Below, piece after piece: positions 27,111-35,822 of a stretch of DNA of 64,000 bases; positions within the stretch are counted from its first letter, which is position 1; the number at the start of each line of letters is the position of its first letter. The stretch is taken from contig OZ244928.1 of the NCBI GenBank assembly GCA_965221985.1, forward strand, positions 496,001-560,000. Direction: 5' to 3'. A program made the translations under genes and the position numbers. Below the pieces are notes generated by a model, which was given only the letters and a program-made list of their open reading frames with translations, was not told the DNA's origin and made no database searches. Source of the stretch: J054 sp965221985. GTDB lineage: Bacteria; Pseudomonadota; Gammaproteobacteria; Steroidobacterales; GCA-2729495.

Positions 27111-27641
27111 ATGAGAATTGATGCCATCGCGATCGGCGAAAACCCGCCAAATGACATAAACGTTATCATCGAAGTGCCCTTGGGCGGACAGCCTATTAAA
27201 TATGAGCTTGATAAGAATGCCGGCACGCTTGTTGTTGATCGCTTCCTATATACGCCCATGTCATATCCAGGCAACTACGGTTTTGTGCCGCATACGCTTT
27301 CGGAAGACGGCGACCCCATTGATGTATTGGTCTGCAATACCCGCGCGCTAGCGCCCGGCTGCGTCATTAATGTGCAACCCATTGGTGTATTGATCATGGA
27401 AGATAATGCCGGCATGGATGAAAAAGTCATCGCCGTACCATCACATAGGTTGACCGCTCGCTATGACCATGTGAACAACTTCTCGGACCTGCCTAAGATT
27501 ACCTTGCAGCAAATCGAACATTTTTTCGAACACTATAAAGACCTGGAACCCAGCAAGTGGGTAAAAATTGGCGACTGGCAAGACGCGGAAGTGGCGCGTT
27601 CAATGATCTCGGCCGCGATTGAGCGTGGGCAGTCCGCCTAA
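27111..27641 (+). CDS. ppa: Inorganic pyrophosphatase, family I
   Basis: The 176-residue cytoplasmic enzyme hydrolyses pyrophosphate and pulls biosynthetic reactions forward. It has the family I signature EDGDPIDVLV (Asp66, Asp68 and Asp71 as metal ligands) and YPGNYGFVP upstream, and its length is normal. It begins 21 bases after the class V enzyme and ends 12 bases before the amidohydrolase, so it sits inside the plus-strand run although its function is general. Confidence 0.96.
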   Translation: MRIDAIAIGENPPNDINVIIEVPLGGQPIKYELDKNAGTLVVDRFLYTPMSYPGNYGFVPHTLSEDGDPIDVLVCNTRALAPGCVINVQPIGVLIMEDNAGMDEKVIAVPSHRLTARYDHVNNFSDLPKITLQQIEHFFEHYKDLEPSKWVKIGDWQDAEVARSMISAAIERGQSA

Positions 27642-27653
27642 GTTAGTCGCGTA

Positions 27654-29095
27654 ATGAAAAACCGCATCAAGCCCCTAAGTATTCGTCCTAAACTCCCGTG
27701 GCTAGCCTTATGGCTGGCGCTCTCTTTATTCCATGTCACGGTATTCGCCGGCGCACATACCGGTCCAACCCTTGGTAAGCAGTTAATCGTGATCCACGCG
27801 GGCAGGGTTCTACCCGTTCCCGGCGAAGCTGTACTTAGTCAGCAAACCTTAGTGGTGAAGGCTGGAAAACTACTTCGAATAGAGCCGGGCTTCAGCGATC
27901 CAAAGCGTATTGGCACCGAGCTAAAGTCGCCCGTTGAATACATTGATTTGTCCGGGGCTTTTGTCTTACCAGGACTCATGGATGCCCACGTCCACATTAT
28001 GGCGCAGCCCAGTTGGATGCCCACGTCCACATTATGGCGCAGCCCAGTACCTTTATTGGCAATGCACAACGCGGCGGCGGACCTCTGAGCAAATCTGATT
28101 TAAGCCTCGCCGGCAGCGTTTACGCCCAACGAACATTGGCCGCCGGCTTCACCACCGTCCGTGATTTGGGTTCGAATGCGGAATCGGTATTCGCTTTACG
28201 CGATGCCATCAACCAAGGACTGCTGCCGGGCCCAACAATTCTGAGTGCGGGTCCAACTCTGTCGTCTACTGGGGGCCACGGTGATAAAGGTTTCGGTGCC
28301 ACCGAGTCATTGCGAAACGAGCTGCGGCGCGCCGAAGGTGTTTGCGATGGCCCGATTGAATGCCGCGTGGCCACGCGCTACAACATTGGCCTGGGTGCCG
28401 ACGTTATTAAGTTCACCGCCACGGGTGGTTTCATGTCGGCCACCGGTACTCAGCAGCAATTCGATGCTGCAGAAATTTCGGCCATAATTAGCACGGCGCA
28501 TCAACGCGGTATCAAAGTCGCTGCCCACGCTTACGCGGCCAACGCAGCCCGCGTCGCCGTCGATGCCGGTGTAGATTCCATAGAACATGGTTGGCTGCTT
28601 GACAAAAAAACCCTGCGGGCCATGAAAAGGCAAGGTAGCTACCTGGTCCCGACCTTGCTGATCAGCCGCCCGTCGGCCTGGGCCAATATGGCGGGAACCG
28701 GAAAAAGCGCGAACCTGCGCGATGAGTTCGAGGCTTTTGAGAATGCGTTGTCGCTGGGCGTGAAAATTGCCTTCGGTACGGATGTTGGTATTTTCGATCA
28801 TGGGCAAAATGCACTTGAGTTTGAGGTTATGACTGAACTGGGCATGTCACCAGCGGATGCGATTTATTCGGCGACCGTTGCCACGGCAGAACTATTTGGT
28901 CTAAGCGATCAACTTGGAACCCTTGAGCCCGACAAGCGCGCCGATATCATCGCCGTGGCCGGCAATCCCCTGAAAGACATCGGCACACTCAAAAACGTGA
29001 CTTTTGTGATGAAGTCCGGCGTGGTAGTGAAAGTCAATGGTAAATATCTGGGTAACATCAAAGTCCGCCCCGTCGGTAAGCCTGTTAAGTTCTAA
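27654..29095 (+). pseudogene. Secreted amidohydrolase gene, frameshifted by a 35-bp tandem duplication
   Basis: The first part (27654-28088) encodes a signal peptide and the start of a metal-dependent amidohydrolase, with GLMDAHVHIMAQPS. It then runs out of frame. The second part (28013-29095) restarts from the same MDAHVHIMAQPS and continues to the end with the expected AHAYA, IEHGW and GTDVG metal-ligand motifs. A perfect 35-bp direct repeat at 27979-28048 causes the break. Removing one copy restores one protein of about 470 residues, parallel to the paralogue at 29127-30509. The rest is undamaged, so the event is recent or an assembly error. The family includes imidazolonepropionase-like and prolidase-type hydrolases. 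Confidence 0.88.
27979..28048 (+). repeat. Perfect 35-bp tandem duplication
   Basis: Copy 1 spans 27979-28013 and copy 2 spans 28014-28048, identical base for base and directly adjacent. Because 35 is not a multiple of 3 it shifts the amidohydrolase reading frame. It covers the codons of the HxH metal-binding motif, so both frames show the motif once. Confidence 0.97.
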
Positions 29096-29126
29096 CAATC
29101 TCGCCCACTAGACATTTTTTGTCCCC

Positions 29127-30509
29127 ATGAAGCCAGCCCCGTTCACAAAATCTTTACTCTCCGCAATCCTCGTTTGCGCATGCCTATCGACGGCATGGTC
29201 GCAGGGATTTCCTTTCGACCCCAAGAAACCCAAGCGACCTGACACGCTGTTGATCATTCACGCCGGCCAGCTACTAGCCGTTCCGGGAGAAGCGCCGCTT
29301 GCCGAACGCACGGTCATCGTCCGCAACGATAAAATTGCTGAGATTCGACCCGGCTATGTAAGCGCTGATACCGTTGATGCTTCGGGCGTCAAAGTTGAAG
29401 TGCTTAATCTAAGGGAATACTTCGTGATGCCAGGCCTGATGGATTCCCATGTGCATCTGGCACGAGCTACCGGCAGCTACCAGGGTGGATTCGCCAGTGT
29501 AAATAGTTCGCCGGAAATCGGCGACGCCGCGGTCAATGCGATGATCAACGCACAGCTGAATCTAAACGCTGGCTTCACCACAGTTCGTGATCTTGGTTCC
29601 GATCCACAATCTGTGTTCGCAGTCCGCGATGCGATCAATGCGGGGAAATTTACCGGACCAACAATTATTGCCAGCGGGCCGTCGGTGGGTGTCACCGCGG
29701 GCCATGGCAATGACGCGGAGAATGCGGATCCCGATGAAAAAGCCGCGGCTGGTATCTGCGATGGCCCCGATGAGTGCCGCAGGCTTGCAAGGCATCTGCA
29801 GAAAAATGGCTCTGACCTAATCAAGATCAAGATCACCGGTGGATTCAGCTCGAACTCAGGCCTTAGGCAACATATGCGTGCCGATGAAATGGCCGCGATA
29901 ATCAGTGCTGCCCATCAGCGCGGCATACGGGTCACCGCCCACGCCTACGAAACTACTGCGATTGCCGAAGCCATCGCTGCTGGTGTCGACAGTATAGAAC
30001 ACGGCTACTTGCTCGACGAGAATACCCTTAAGCTGATGAAGGCGAACGACGTGTTCCTGATCCCCACTCTTACCGTCGCCCAACCCCCTACTATGGTTAA
30101 GCGCTTCTTGCGCGGCAGAGAACCGATTTCCGTCACCCTGCGTAATGAAAACGCAGCCTTCGAAACCGCCTATCAACTGGGGGTAAAAATTGCTTTTGGC
30201 ACCGACTGCGGCATTTATCCACACGGCGAAAATGCCGATGAACTTGCCGAAATGGTAAGGCTCGGGATGTCCCCGGTGGACGCTATACGCTCAGCCACCG
30301 TTGTCGCTGCTGAATTGTTCAATATTGATGGCACAACAGGAAGAATTGAAGCGGGAGCCACCGCAGACATTATCGCGGTACTCGGTGATCCAACGACAGC
30401 GATTGAGACGCTGAAACAGGTACCGTTTGTTATCAAGTCCGGTCGGCTGGCTAAGCGCAATGGCAAGCCCCAGTTGGCCTTAGACTACAGCTTGGAACAG
30501 AAATACTAG
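29127..30509 (+). CDS. Secreted amidohydrolase (imidazolonepropionase/prolidase-like), intact paralogue
   Basis: The 460-residue protein has a signal peptide (cleavage near Ala-Trp-Ser-Gln, about 23-26). The metal-dependent barrel motifs are present: MDSHVHLA (108-110), a lysine in IKIKITGG that may be carboxylated, HAYE, IEHGY and GTDCG. Paralogues of this kind cleave N-acyl or dipeptide bonds in the periplasm or outside. It lies 31 bases after the broken paralogue; the two arose by gene duplication, as shown by shared blocks such as GFTTVRDLGS and AAHQRGI. Confidence 0.87.
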   Translation: MKPAPFTKSLLSAILVCACLSTAWSQGFPFDPKKPKRPDTLLIIHAGQLLAVPGEAPLAERTVIVRNDKIAEIRPGYVSADTVDASGVKVEVLNLREYFVMPGLMDSHVHLARATGSYQGGFASVNSSPEIGDAAVNAMINAQLNLNAGFTTVRDLGSDPQSVFAVRDAINAGKFTGPTIIASGPSVGVTAGHGNDAENADPDEKAAAGICDGPDECRRLARHLQKNGSDLIKIKITGGFSSNSGLRQHMRADEMAAIISAAHQRGIRVTAHAYETTAIAEAIAAGVDSIEHGYLLDENTLKLMKANDVFLIPTLTVAQPPTMVKRFLRGREPISVTLRNENAAFETAYQLGVKIAFGTDCGIYPHGENADELAEMVRLGMSPVDAIRSATVVAAELFNIDGTTGRIEAGATADIIAVLGDPTTAIETLKQVPFVIKSGRLAKRNGKPQLALDYSLEQKY

Positions 30510-30528
30510 CGTTCAATACTTTAATCGT

Positions 30529-31689
30529 ATGTTCCAGACATTACTGAGCGTCGCCTTCCGGCCGTTTTTTCTGATCGGCTCCCTATGCGCCTTCGGAGTG
30601 ATTTTCTTTTGGACCATCGGGCTCCTAGGATTTGGGCCGATGTCGGGCTTTCCTGATCTGTATCTTTGGCACGCCCATGAAATGGTGTTCGGTTTCGTGC
30701 TCGCCGTGGTTGCCGGGTTTATCTTAACGGCTGTCGCAACTTGGACCGGCCGTCCGCCCATCAACGGCGCAAGACTGGCTTTGTTGGTAGTGAGCTGGGC
30801 CGCCGGCCGGATTGCCATGATGAATTCGCCCTATTGGCCGACAGCGCTAGTGACGGTGGTAGACCTGTTGTTCCCGTGCTTGCTGGCGATTTTTTTTGGC
30901 CGCGAAGTGGTTTCGGCAAATAACCGCCGCAATTTTCCGCTGGTTGTCGTCGTTACGCTATTCGGTTTATTGAATTTCTTGTTTCACCTGGGCGGTGCCA
31001 CTGATCCTGAACTACAACGCGCGGCCTTACTGTTGTCTATTCACGTGATACTGCTATTGGTTACCGTAATTGCCGGCCGCATTATTCCAAGTTTCACAGC
31101 CAACTGGATGCGCGCCACAGGCACGGCGGCCGAACACATGCCGCAAAGTCTGGCCGTAGCCGATACTGCTGCCTTCATACTGACCGGTGTTACGGGCCTG
31201 GCCATCACCTTCGCACCGACGCACCCGGCCAGCGCCGCGGCAGCCTGGCTCGCCGCCGTTGTCCATGGCATTCGTCTAAGCCGGTGGTCCGGATTGCACA
31301 CCCGTCGTGAACCGCTGCTGTTGATTTTGCACCTGGCGTATTTGTGGTTCCCCTTGGGCTATGTACTGACGGGCTTCGCCGTATTCGGTGCTTACCCGAG
31401 TAGCGTAGCGCTGCACGCCCTAACCATCGGCGTCATTGCCGGTATGATCATCGCCATGATGTCGCGCGTCGCTCTCGGCCATACCGGCCGGGCGCTACAT
31501 GCCGCGCGGATTACGGTTTTTGTCTACATCCTGTGGATGCTCGCTACAATGGTTCGACTATCGGGACCTTTGTTCGCCAACAACTATATCTATACCGTCG
31601 AAACGGCCGCCTCCATCTGGATGTTGGCTTTCGTGCTTTTCGCCTGGGTCTACTGGCCAATATTAATTAGGCCGCGCGCGGACCAATGA
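30529..31689 (+). CDS. nnrS: NnrS family heme/copper-binding membrane protein
   Basis: The 386-residue protein has about 12 membrane segments and the NnrS hallmarks FRPFFLIG (9-16) and WHAHEMVFGF (48-57). A further GRIIPSFTANWM matches the family. NnrS proteins protect against nitrosative stress from nitric oxide. No nitrite or nitric oxide reductase gene is nearby, so a role in defence rather than denitrification is more likely. It begins 19 bases after the amidohydrolase. Confidence 0.9.
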   Translation: MFQTLLSVAFRPFFLIGSLCAFGVIFFWTIGLLGFGPMSGFPDLYLWHAHEMVFGFVLAVVAGFILTAVATWTGRPPINGARLALLVVSWAAGRIAMMNSPYWPTALVTVVDLLFPCLLAIFFGREVVSANNRRNFPLVVVVTLFGLLNFLFHLGGATDPELQRAALLLSIHVILLLVTVIAGRIIPSFTANWMRATGTAAEHMPQSLAVADTAAFILTGVTGLAITFAPTHPASAAAAWLAAVVHGIRLSRWSGLHTRREPLLLILHLAYLWFPLGYVLTGFAVFGAYPSSVALHALTIGVIAGMIIAMMSRVALGHTGRALHAARITVFVYILWMLATMVRLSGPLFANNYIYTVETAASIWMLAFVLFAWVYWPILIRPRADQ

Positions 31690-31728
31690 AACAAAAAGTT
31701 AGCGTCTACCGAACATAAGAAACCAAGC

Positions 31729-32730
31729 ATGGATCCGATCAGTCAAGGCGTACTCGGTGCCACCGTACCGCAAGCCATTAGCCAGAAAAAGCATATAGCC
31801 GCCGCTACCTTGTTTGGCGCCATTTCCGGCATGGCTCCCGATCTAGACAGTCTACTGCGCTCGAACACCGATCCACTTCTGTATTTGGAATATCACCGCC
31901 AATTTACCCATTCATTTGTATTTCTCCCCTTTGGTAGCCTGATCTGCGCTCTGTTTTTCCATTTTTTATTGGGCCGCCGCTGGGGCATCCACTTCAAGCT
32001 CACCTATTTATTTTGTTTCCTGGGCTACGCGACCCATGGCCTACTCGATGCCTGTACCAGCTACGGCACCCAGTTACTCTGGCCCTTCAGCACCGAGCGT
32101 TTTGCCTGGAACACCATTTCCATCGTCGATCCTCTATTCACCTTGCCGCTGCTGGCGTTGGTGCTTACTGCTTTGTTCAAGAGAAACCCGCTATTCGCAA
32201 AGATTGCATTGTGTTGGGTAGTTGCCTATCAAGGCCTAGGTATTCTGCAGCAGCAACGTGTTACCGAAGCGGGCACTCAACTGGCGCAGCAGCGCGGCCA
32301 CAGCCCCCTTCGCTTAGAAGCAAAGCCCAGCTTCGCCAACTTGCTTTTGTGGAAAGTTATCTACGAAGTGGAAGACGGCTACTACACGGATGCCGTGCGG
32401 GCTGCCCCTAAATTGACCATCTTCCCAGGCGAATTTATTCCCAGACTAGACATTGACCGCGACCTTCCTTGGCTGGACAAGACTTCCCAGCAAGCCAAGG
32501 ACCTCGCGCGCTTCGACTGGTTTTCCCGAGGTTTCCTATCTCTCGACCCGGATAACCCACTGCGGGTTATCGACATGCGCTACTCGTTGGTGCCCAATGA
32601 AGCAACGGGCATGTGGAGTATTTGGCTGGATCCATCCGCGGGTCCGTCTGCACATGTAAGCATCAAGCAGGATAGAGACACTTCCGCGCCGCGGCGCGCG
32701 AAGCTCGCCAAGATGCTGTGGAATAACTGA
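31729..32730 (+). CDS. YdjM-type membrane-bound metal-dependent hydrolase
   Basis: The 333-residue protein opens with DPISQGVLGATVPQA and has GMAPDLDSL, HRQFTHSF and THGLLDACTSYGTQLLWPFS, the conserved His/Asp motifs of the YdjM/DUF457 family, among four or five membrane segments. A soluble C-terminal domain of about 140 residues follows. Homologues bind metal and are predicted hydrolases; no substrate is known. It ends the plus-strand run that begins at 17333. Confidence 0.85.
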   Translation: MDPISQGVLGATVPQAISQKKHIAAATLFGAISGMAPDLDSLLRSNTDPLLYLEYHRQFTHSFVFLPFGSLICALFFHFLLGRRWGIHFKLTYLFCFLGYATHGLLDACTSYGTQLLWPFSTERFAWNTISIVDPLFTLPLLALVLTALFKRNPLFAKIALCWVVAYQGLGILQQQRVTEAGTQLAQQRGHSPLRLEAKPSFANLLLWKVIYEVEDGYYTDAVRAAPKLTIFPGEFIPRLDIDRDLPWLDKTSQQAKDLARFDWFSRGFLSLDPDNPLRVIDMRYSLVPNEATGMWSIWLDPSAGPSAHVSIKQDRDTSAPRRAKLAKMLWNN

Positions 32731-32749
32731 GTTTGCCTTCGGTGGTACT

Positions 32750-33538
32750 TTATCCACACCGCATTCCCATGCCCATGTCGACATGCAAATGATCATGATG
32801 AGCATCGTTATAGTCTGGGCTTAAGACAACCCGGAATATATCGCAGGCATCGTTGCGGACCGCAATAAGAAAATCCTGCAAGGACCCCGCCACTTCCCAA
32901 TGTTCAAGTACCGACACGATACGCCCATCGGCCAGCTCGAACCCGGTCACGTCCCATGCGTTGGCATAGGCATGTTCGCTCATGGGCCCACTAGATCGGT
33001 TGTACATACGCCGGCAAGAGTAGCTACCGGCATGATGCACACGCACCAGGCCGCTACCAAGCAATTCCCGTGCTCGACGGTCGATACTAGTCAACCAGAT
33101 ATGCGCGCCTGCGGCCAGCGGGCAAGTCATCGCGATAGGTGAATTTCCGGTCAAGACCTTGCCGCCGCTGCTTTCGATGTGCAGGGCGCTAGACCAGCCA
33201 CAATCATTGGGGCCATCCTGCGACGGTAGAGAGACCGTAACTAGAACAGTCGAGCCTTCAATTAGCCGCTCGCACCAGCGGTTTGGCCCCATGCCAACAA
33301 CAGCGAGCTTGATGCCGGTAGAAAATCCGGAACGCTCGTCAATGGCCAACGGTCTCCAGGGCAAATGGCGCGGCGCCAGCAATAATTCACCCGCGATTCC
33401 GACCACAATCAGAACGAGAACGCCGCCTATTGCAAAGCGTTTACGGTTCTTCCTGTTCCGCATCATCCAGCGGCCCAAGCGCAACAACTCGGCCGCTGGC
33501 CGCGAAAGCCGCCGCAATAGTCGTAGGAGCGAATTCAA
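32750..33538 (-). CDS. Extensin-like (peptidase-fold) protein, membrane-anchored
   Basis: The 262-residue protein has a basic N-terminus and one membrane helix of about 35-52. The C-terminal domain is of the extensin-like type, related to Hedgehog/D-Ala-D-Ala carboxypeptidase folds: MSEHAYANAWDVTGF and DAHHDHLHVDMG supply the zinc-type His and Asp residues, and several cysteines probably pair. A cell-wall-related periplasmic role is expected. It is 24 bases downstream of the methyltransferase gene and may be co-transcribed. Confidence 0.85.
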   Translation of the reverse strand: MNSLLRLLRRLSRPAAELLRLGRWMMRNRKNRKRFAIGGVLVLIVVGIAGELLLAPRHLPWRPLAIDERSGFSTGIKLAVVGMGPNRWCERLIEGSTVLVTVSLPSQDGPNDCGWSSALHIESSGGKVLTGNSPIAMTCPLAAGAHIWLTSIDRRARELLGSGLVRVHHAGSYSCRRMYNRSSGPMSEHAYANAWDVTGFELADGRIVSVLEHWEVAGSLQDFLIAVRNDACDIFRVVLSPDYNDAHHDHLHVDMGMGMRCG

Positions 33539-33562
33539 AATTCGGCGGACTGGTCCCGGCGC

Positions 33563-34177
33563 CTAATTCCCGCGTCGCGCATGAATGGTCTTGACCGTGT
33601 CCAAAAATACGTGATTGACTTCCGTGAGGCGAAATCCAGCGGCGGCGACATTCGCCACGGTATCCCGGTTTAGCTCGGGTCCAAACTTGCTAGCCAGCGG
33701 GCTTAGCAGGTTCATCATCGCACTAAACGGAAACATCTTGCTGCCGGTATGTTCAAACATATGTAGTTCACCACCCGGCTTGAGTACACGATAGAGCGAT
33801 TTCAATCCGGCAACCGGATCAGGCACCGAACAAAAGGTGCAAGACGTGAATATTTGATCAAACGAATCCGGCGCGAATGTCATCGCATGCACATCCATCA
33901 CCTGCCCTGTCATCTCACCGTCGTAACCGGCCACACGCGGCATAGCTCTCTCAACCATCTTCGGGCTGATATCGATAGCCGTAAGCTTGCGTCCAGGTGG
34001 AAAATTCTGAATATCCAGGCCGGTACCCAAGGCGAGAAATAGTATATTCGCATCGCTCCGCATCCGGGAAAAAAGTTTTTGTTTAACAGGACCCCAACGC
34101 CATTCGGCACCATAGCCTGACATGAAATCAAAACTTCGCGACGCACGATCCCATTTTTCTTGCGTCGTCATGTTCAT
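33563..34177 (-). CDS. Class I SAM-dependent methyltransferase (UbiE-like)
   Basis: The 204-residue protein has the cofactor motif LFLALGTGLDIQNF (motif I), the acidic turn TAIDISPKMV, and FDQIFTSCTFCSVPDP in place of motif IV, as in UbiE/COQ5-type enzymes. It is shorter than UbiE (about 250). The start overlaps the stop of the Gly/Met-rich membrane gene by 4 bases (ATGA), indicating translational coupling. A membrane lipid or quinone substrate would fit but is not shown. Confidence 0.82.
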   Translation of the reverse strand: MNMTTQEKWDRASRSFDFMSGYGAEWRWGPVKQKLFSRMRSDANILFLALGTGLDIQNFPPGRKLTAIDISPKMVERAMPRVAGYDGEMTGQVMDVHAMTFAPDSFDQIFTSCTFCSVPDPVAGLKSLYRVLKPGGELHMFEHTGSKMFPFSAMMNLLSPLASKFGPELNRDTVANVAAAGFRLTEVNHVFLDTVKTIHARRGN

Positions 34178-34551
34178 GGCGAAGAGTCAATTTTCTGCGG
34201 CCCAGAAACAAACGCGTTTAGTACATAAACAGCAGTGAGTGTGATCACACCAGTAGCCGCTCCCCATTGCAAAACTTCCGCACCGGCCAAGGACCACATG
34301 CCGCCCCACATTCCCCCGAACATCCCGCTCAACATGCAAGGAGTGGCGACCTCCATCACCCCAAGAAACACCGTCAAGCAACCCATACCGATGACCAGCC
34401 CAATGACCATGCCGAACAACATTCCAATGATCATCCCCGGCAACATGCCCAGGCTACCGCCGATCAACCAGCTTGATAAGGCCACCGCGGCGCATGCCAC
34501 CAGGATGTTGGCGGCGAGGTCGCCGAGAATGAAATACCAGCGGGTTTCCAT
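34174..34551 (-). CDS. Small Gly/Met-rich membrane protein
   Basis: The 125-residue protein has four hydrophobic segments. The central ones have a glycine-methionine periodicity (GMLPGMIIGMLFGM, GLVIGMG, MLSGMFGGMWGGMW), a tight helix-packing pattern that could also present methionine thioethers to metals. I recognise no family. ATG 34551 is chosen because TATAAT lies exactly 6 bases upstream, which predicts a leaderless transcript; an upstream ATG at 34614 is possible. It precedes the methyltransferase with a 4-base overlap. Confidence 0.6.
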   Translation of the reverse strand: METRWYFILGDLAANILVACAAVALSSWLIGGSLGMLPGMIIGMLFGMVIGLVIGMGCLTVFLGVMEVATPCMLSGMFGGMWGGMWSLAGAEVLQWGAATGVITLTAVYVLNAFVSGPQKIDSSP

Positions 34552-34557
34552 AGGGGC

Positions 34558-34563
34558 ATTATA
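34558..34563 (-). promoter_or_regulatory. Consensus -10 box for a leaderless transcript
   Basis: TATAAT on the minus strand ends 6 bases before ATG 34551, so the predicted start site is the A of the ATG. The expected -35 region is poor, and no ribosome-binding site exists between. Confidence 0.5.
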
Positions 34564-34999
34564 CGGCCTGAGAATACTAGACATATTGCATGGCAGAGAA
34601 TCATGGTCAAGCAAGAATGGGCGCGTTGCTAGAGTCCAAAAGAACCTAAGTCGGTTGTCTTAAAGGCGAGCCCAAAACAATGACGCCTTTTAGAAACCGG
34701 ATTGCGACTATGTATTAAGAGTACTTTCTTAATCGATCTCTAACGCCAAGAGCGCTTATCGAAACTGCCGCAGCGAGGTGGGCTCAAATTATTCGCGGGC
34801 TGATTGAAAAGAACATGCAACTAGCGAGTCACTAGAACCACTCTGAGGTTCAGCGATCTACTAGCTTCACACATGTTGGATGCTTGCGGCGCAAGGGATG
34901 CGACGCCATGTAGCCACATTCGAACACGTCTACGCCGTAATCTGTTGTCAATTCCATTATGACGCGCTCAGCTCTTTGTTGCGACAGCACTTGGTATCT
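34564..34999. other. 436 bases without a recognised gene
   Basis: Between the membrane-protein promoter and the PadR partner gene I find no supported coding frame. It contains a perfect inverted repeat, ATTAAGA-GTACTT-TCTTAAT (34714-34733), in AT-rich surroundings. This could be an operator or a weak hairpin. Confidence 0.5.
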
Positions 35000-35392
35000 C
35001 TAACCGCGAATCGCAAACTGCAGCACGAAAAATAGTCCGGCGGTAAAGCTGGCGCTTCCGCAAACAGCAACGCACCAGCGGTGCAGATCGTCGGTGCTGA
35101 TGACTAAGACGTTTCCGGCCAGCAAGCCTTTGGCACCGTACTCCTGGGTTGCTAGTGAGGCTAGTGTTTCATAGGACCCTAGCCGCTCGCGTGCATCGGC
35201 GGCGGCGGCCTCATGACTGAGGCCATTAGCCAGCGCTTCGCAAGTTAAATCTTCGTAGTGATCATCGAGCTCTTGAGTCAGCCGACGAGCTTCGCGCCGA
35301 GGTATACCGGCAGCCATCAACGCCGGCTGAAGGTCTTGATAAGCCGATTCGCTGTTAGGCTGGCGTCGCCAAAGCCGTGCGAATGCCACCAT
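35000..35392 (-). CDS. Small membrane protein paired with PadR regulator
   Basis: The 130-residue protein has a soluble, helical N-terminus (RREARRLTQELDDHYEDL ... AAADARERLGS) resembling the prefix domains found on proteins encoded beside PadR regulators, and one C-terminal membrane helix (GSASFTAGLFFVLQFAI). Its start overlaps the end of the padR-like gene by 38 bases, so the two are translated together. The function is unknown; such partners may act as membrane modulators of the regulator. Confidence 0.7.
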   Translation of the reverse strand: MVAFARLWRRQPNSESAYQDLQPALMAAGIPRREARRLTQELDDHYEDLTCEALANGLSHEAAAADARERLGSYETLASLATQEYGAKGLLAGNVLVISTDDLHRWCVAVCGSASFTAGLFFVLQFAIRG

Positions 35393-35687
35393 TGATTCGC
35401 TCCCAATCTCCGGCCAAAGCCTCTAAGCGCTTATGACCTTTAGTTGTGACGCTGTAGTAAACGCGCGTGCGCCCGCCCACCTTGCGGCGCCGGGCTTTCA
35501 ATGCACCCGCTTTTTCCAAGCCATGTAAGGCCGGATAGACAACGCCTTCTCCAAGGCGAATCACATCACCGGTAACCAGCTTGATTTGCTTGACCAACTC
35601 ATAGCCATACATCTCTCGCTGCGCCAAAAGACGCAACACGAGCAGCTCAGGTACACCGCTCATGAACGGGGGATTGGTTTGAGCCAT
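35355..35687 (-). CDS. PadR family transcriptional regulator
   Basis: The 110-residue protein is a winged-helix regulator of the short PadR type: LLAQREMYGYELVKQI, EGVVYPALHGLEKAGALKARR and RVYYSVTTKGHKRL. I place the start at ATG 35687 because the promoter (TTGTAA, 17 bases, TATAAT at 35724-35719) overlaps the upstream in-frame ATG 35720, which therefore cannot be used. Many palindromic sites lie in the 135-base divergent region with the TonB gene, suggesting autoregulation and control of tonB. Confidence 0.88.
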   Translation of the reverse strand: MAQTNPPFMSGVPELLVLRLLAQREMYGYELVKQIKLVTGDVIRLGEGVVYPALHGLEKAGALKARRRKVGGRTRVYYSVTTKGHKRLEALAGDWERINGGIRTALATPA

Positions 35688-35718
35688 ATGGCGATATTTC
35701 CCTAATAAATGAGGGATC

Positions 35719-35801
35719 ATTATACATAGAATGGAAAGGTATTACAAGATTTACTTTGTAGCTCTAGGTATGCAAATCTATACCTTGTAGATAAAGGTAT
35801 A
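35719..35801. promoter_or_regulatory. Divergent padR / tonB control region with operator-like palindromes
   Basis: The padR promoter is TTGTAA (35747-35742 on the minus strand), 17 bases, TATAAT (35724-35719). Half-site AGGTAT occurs four times: 35737-35742 (+), 35766-35771 (+), 35780-35785 (inverted) and 35795-35800 (+). Perfect inverted repeats are TATACCTT-N7-AAGGTATA (35779-35801), AGGTAT-N8-ATACCT (35766-35785) and TACAA-N8-TTGTA (35743-35760, across the padR -35 box). The tonB gene may use TTGTAG-N17-TATACC (35756-35784). Confidence 0.7.
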
Positions 35802-35822
35802 GAGGATGCTAGGAGGTGGATC

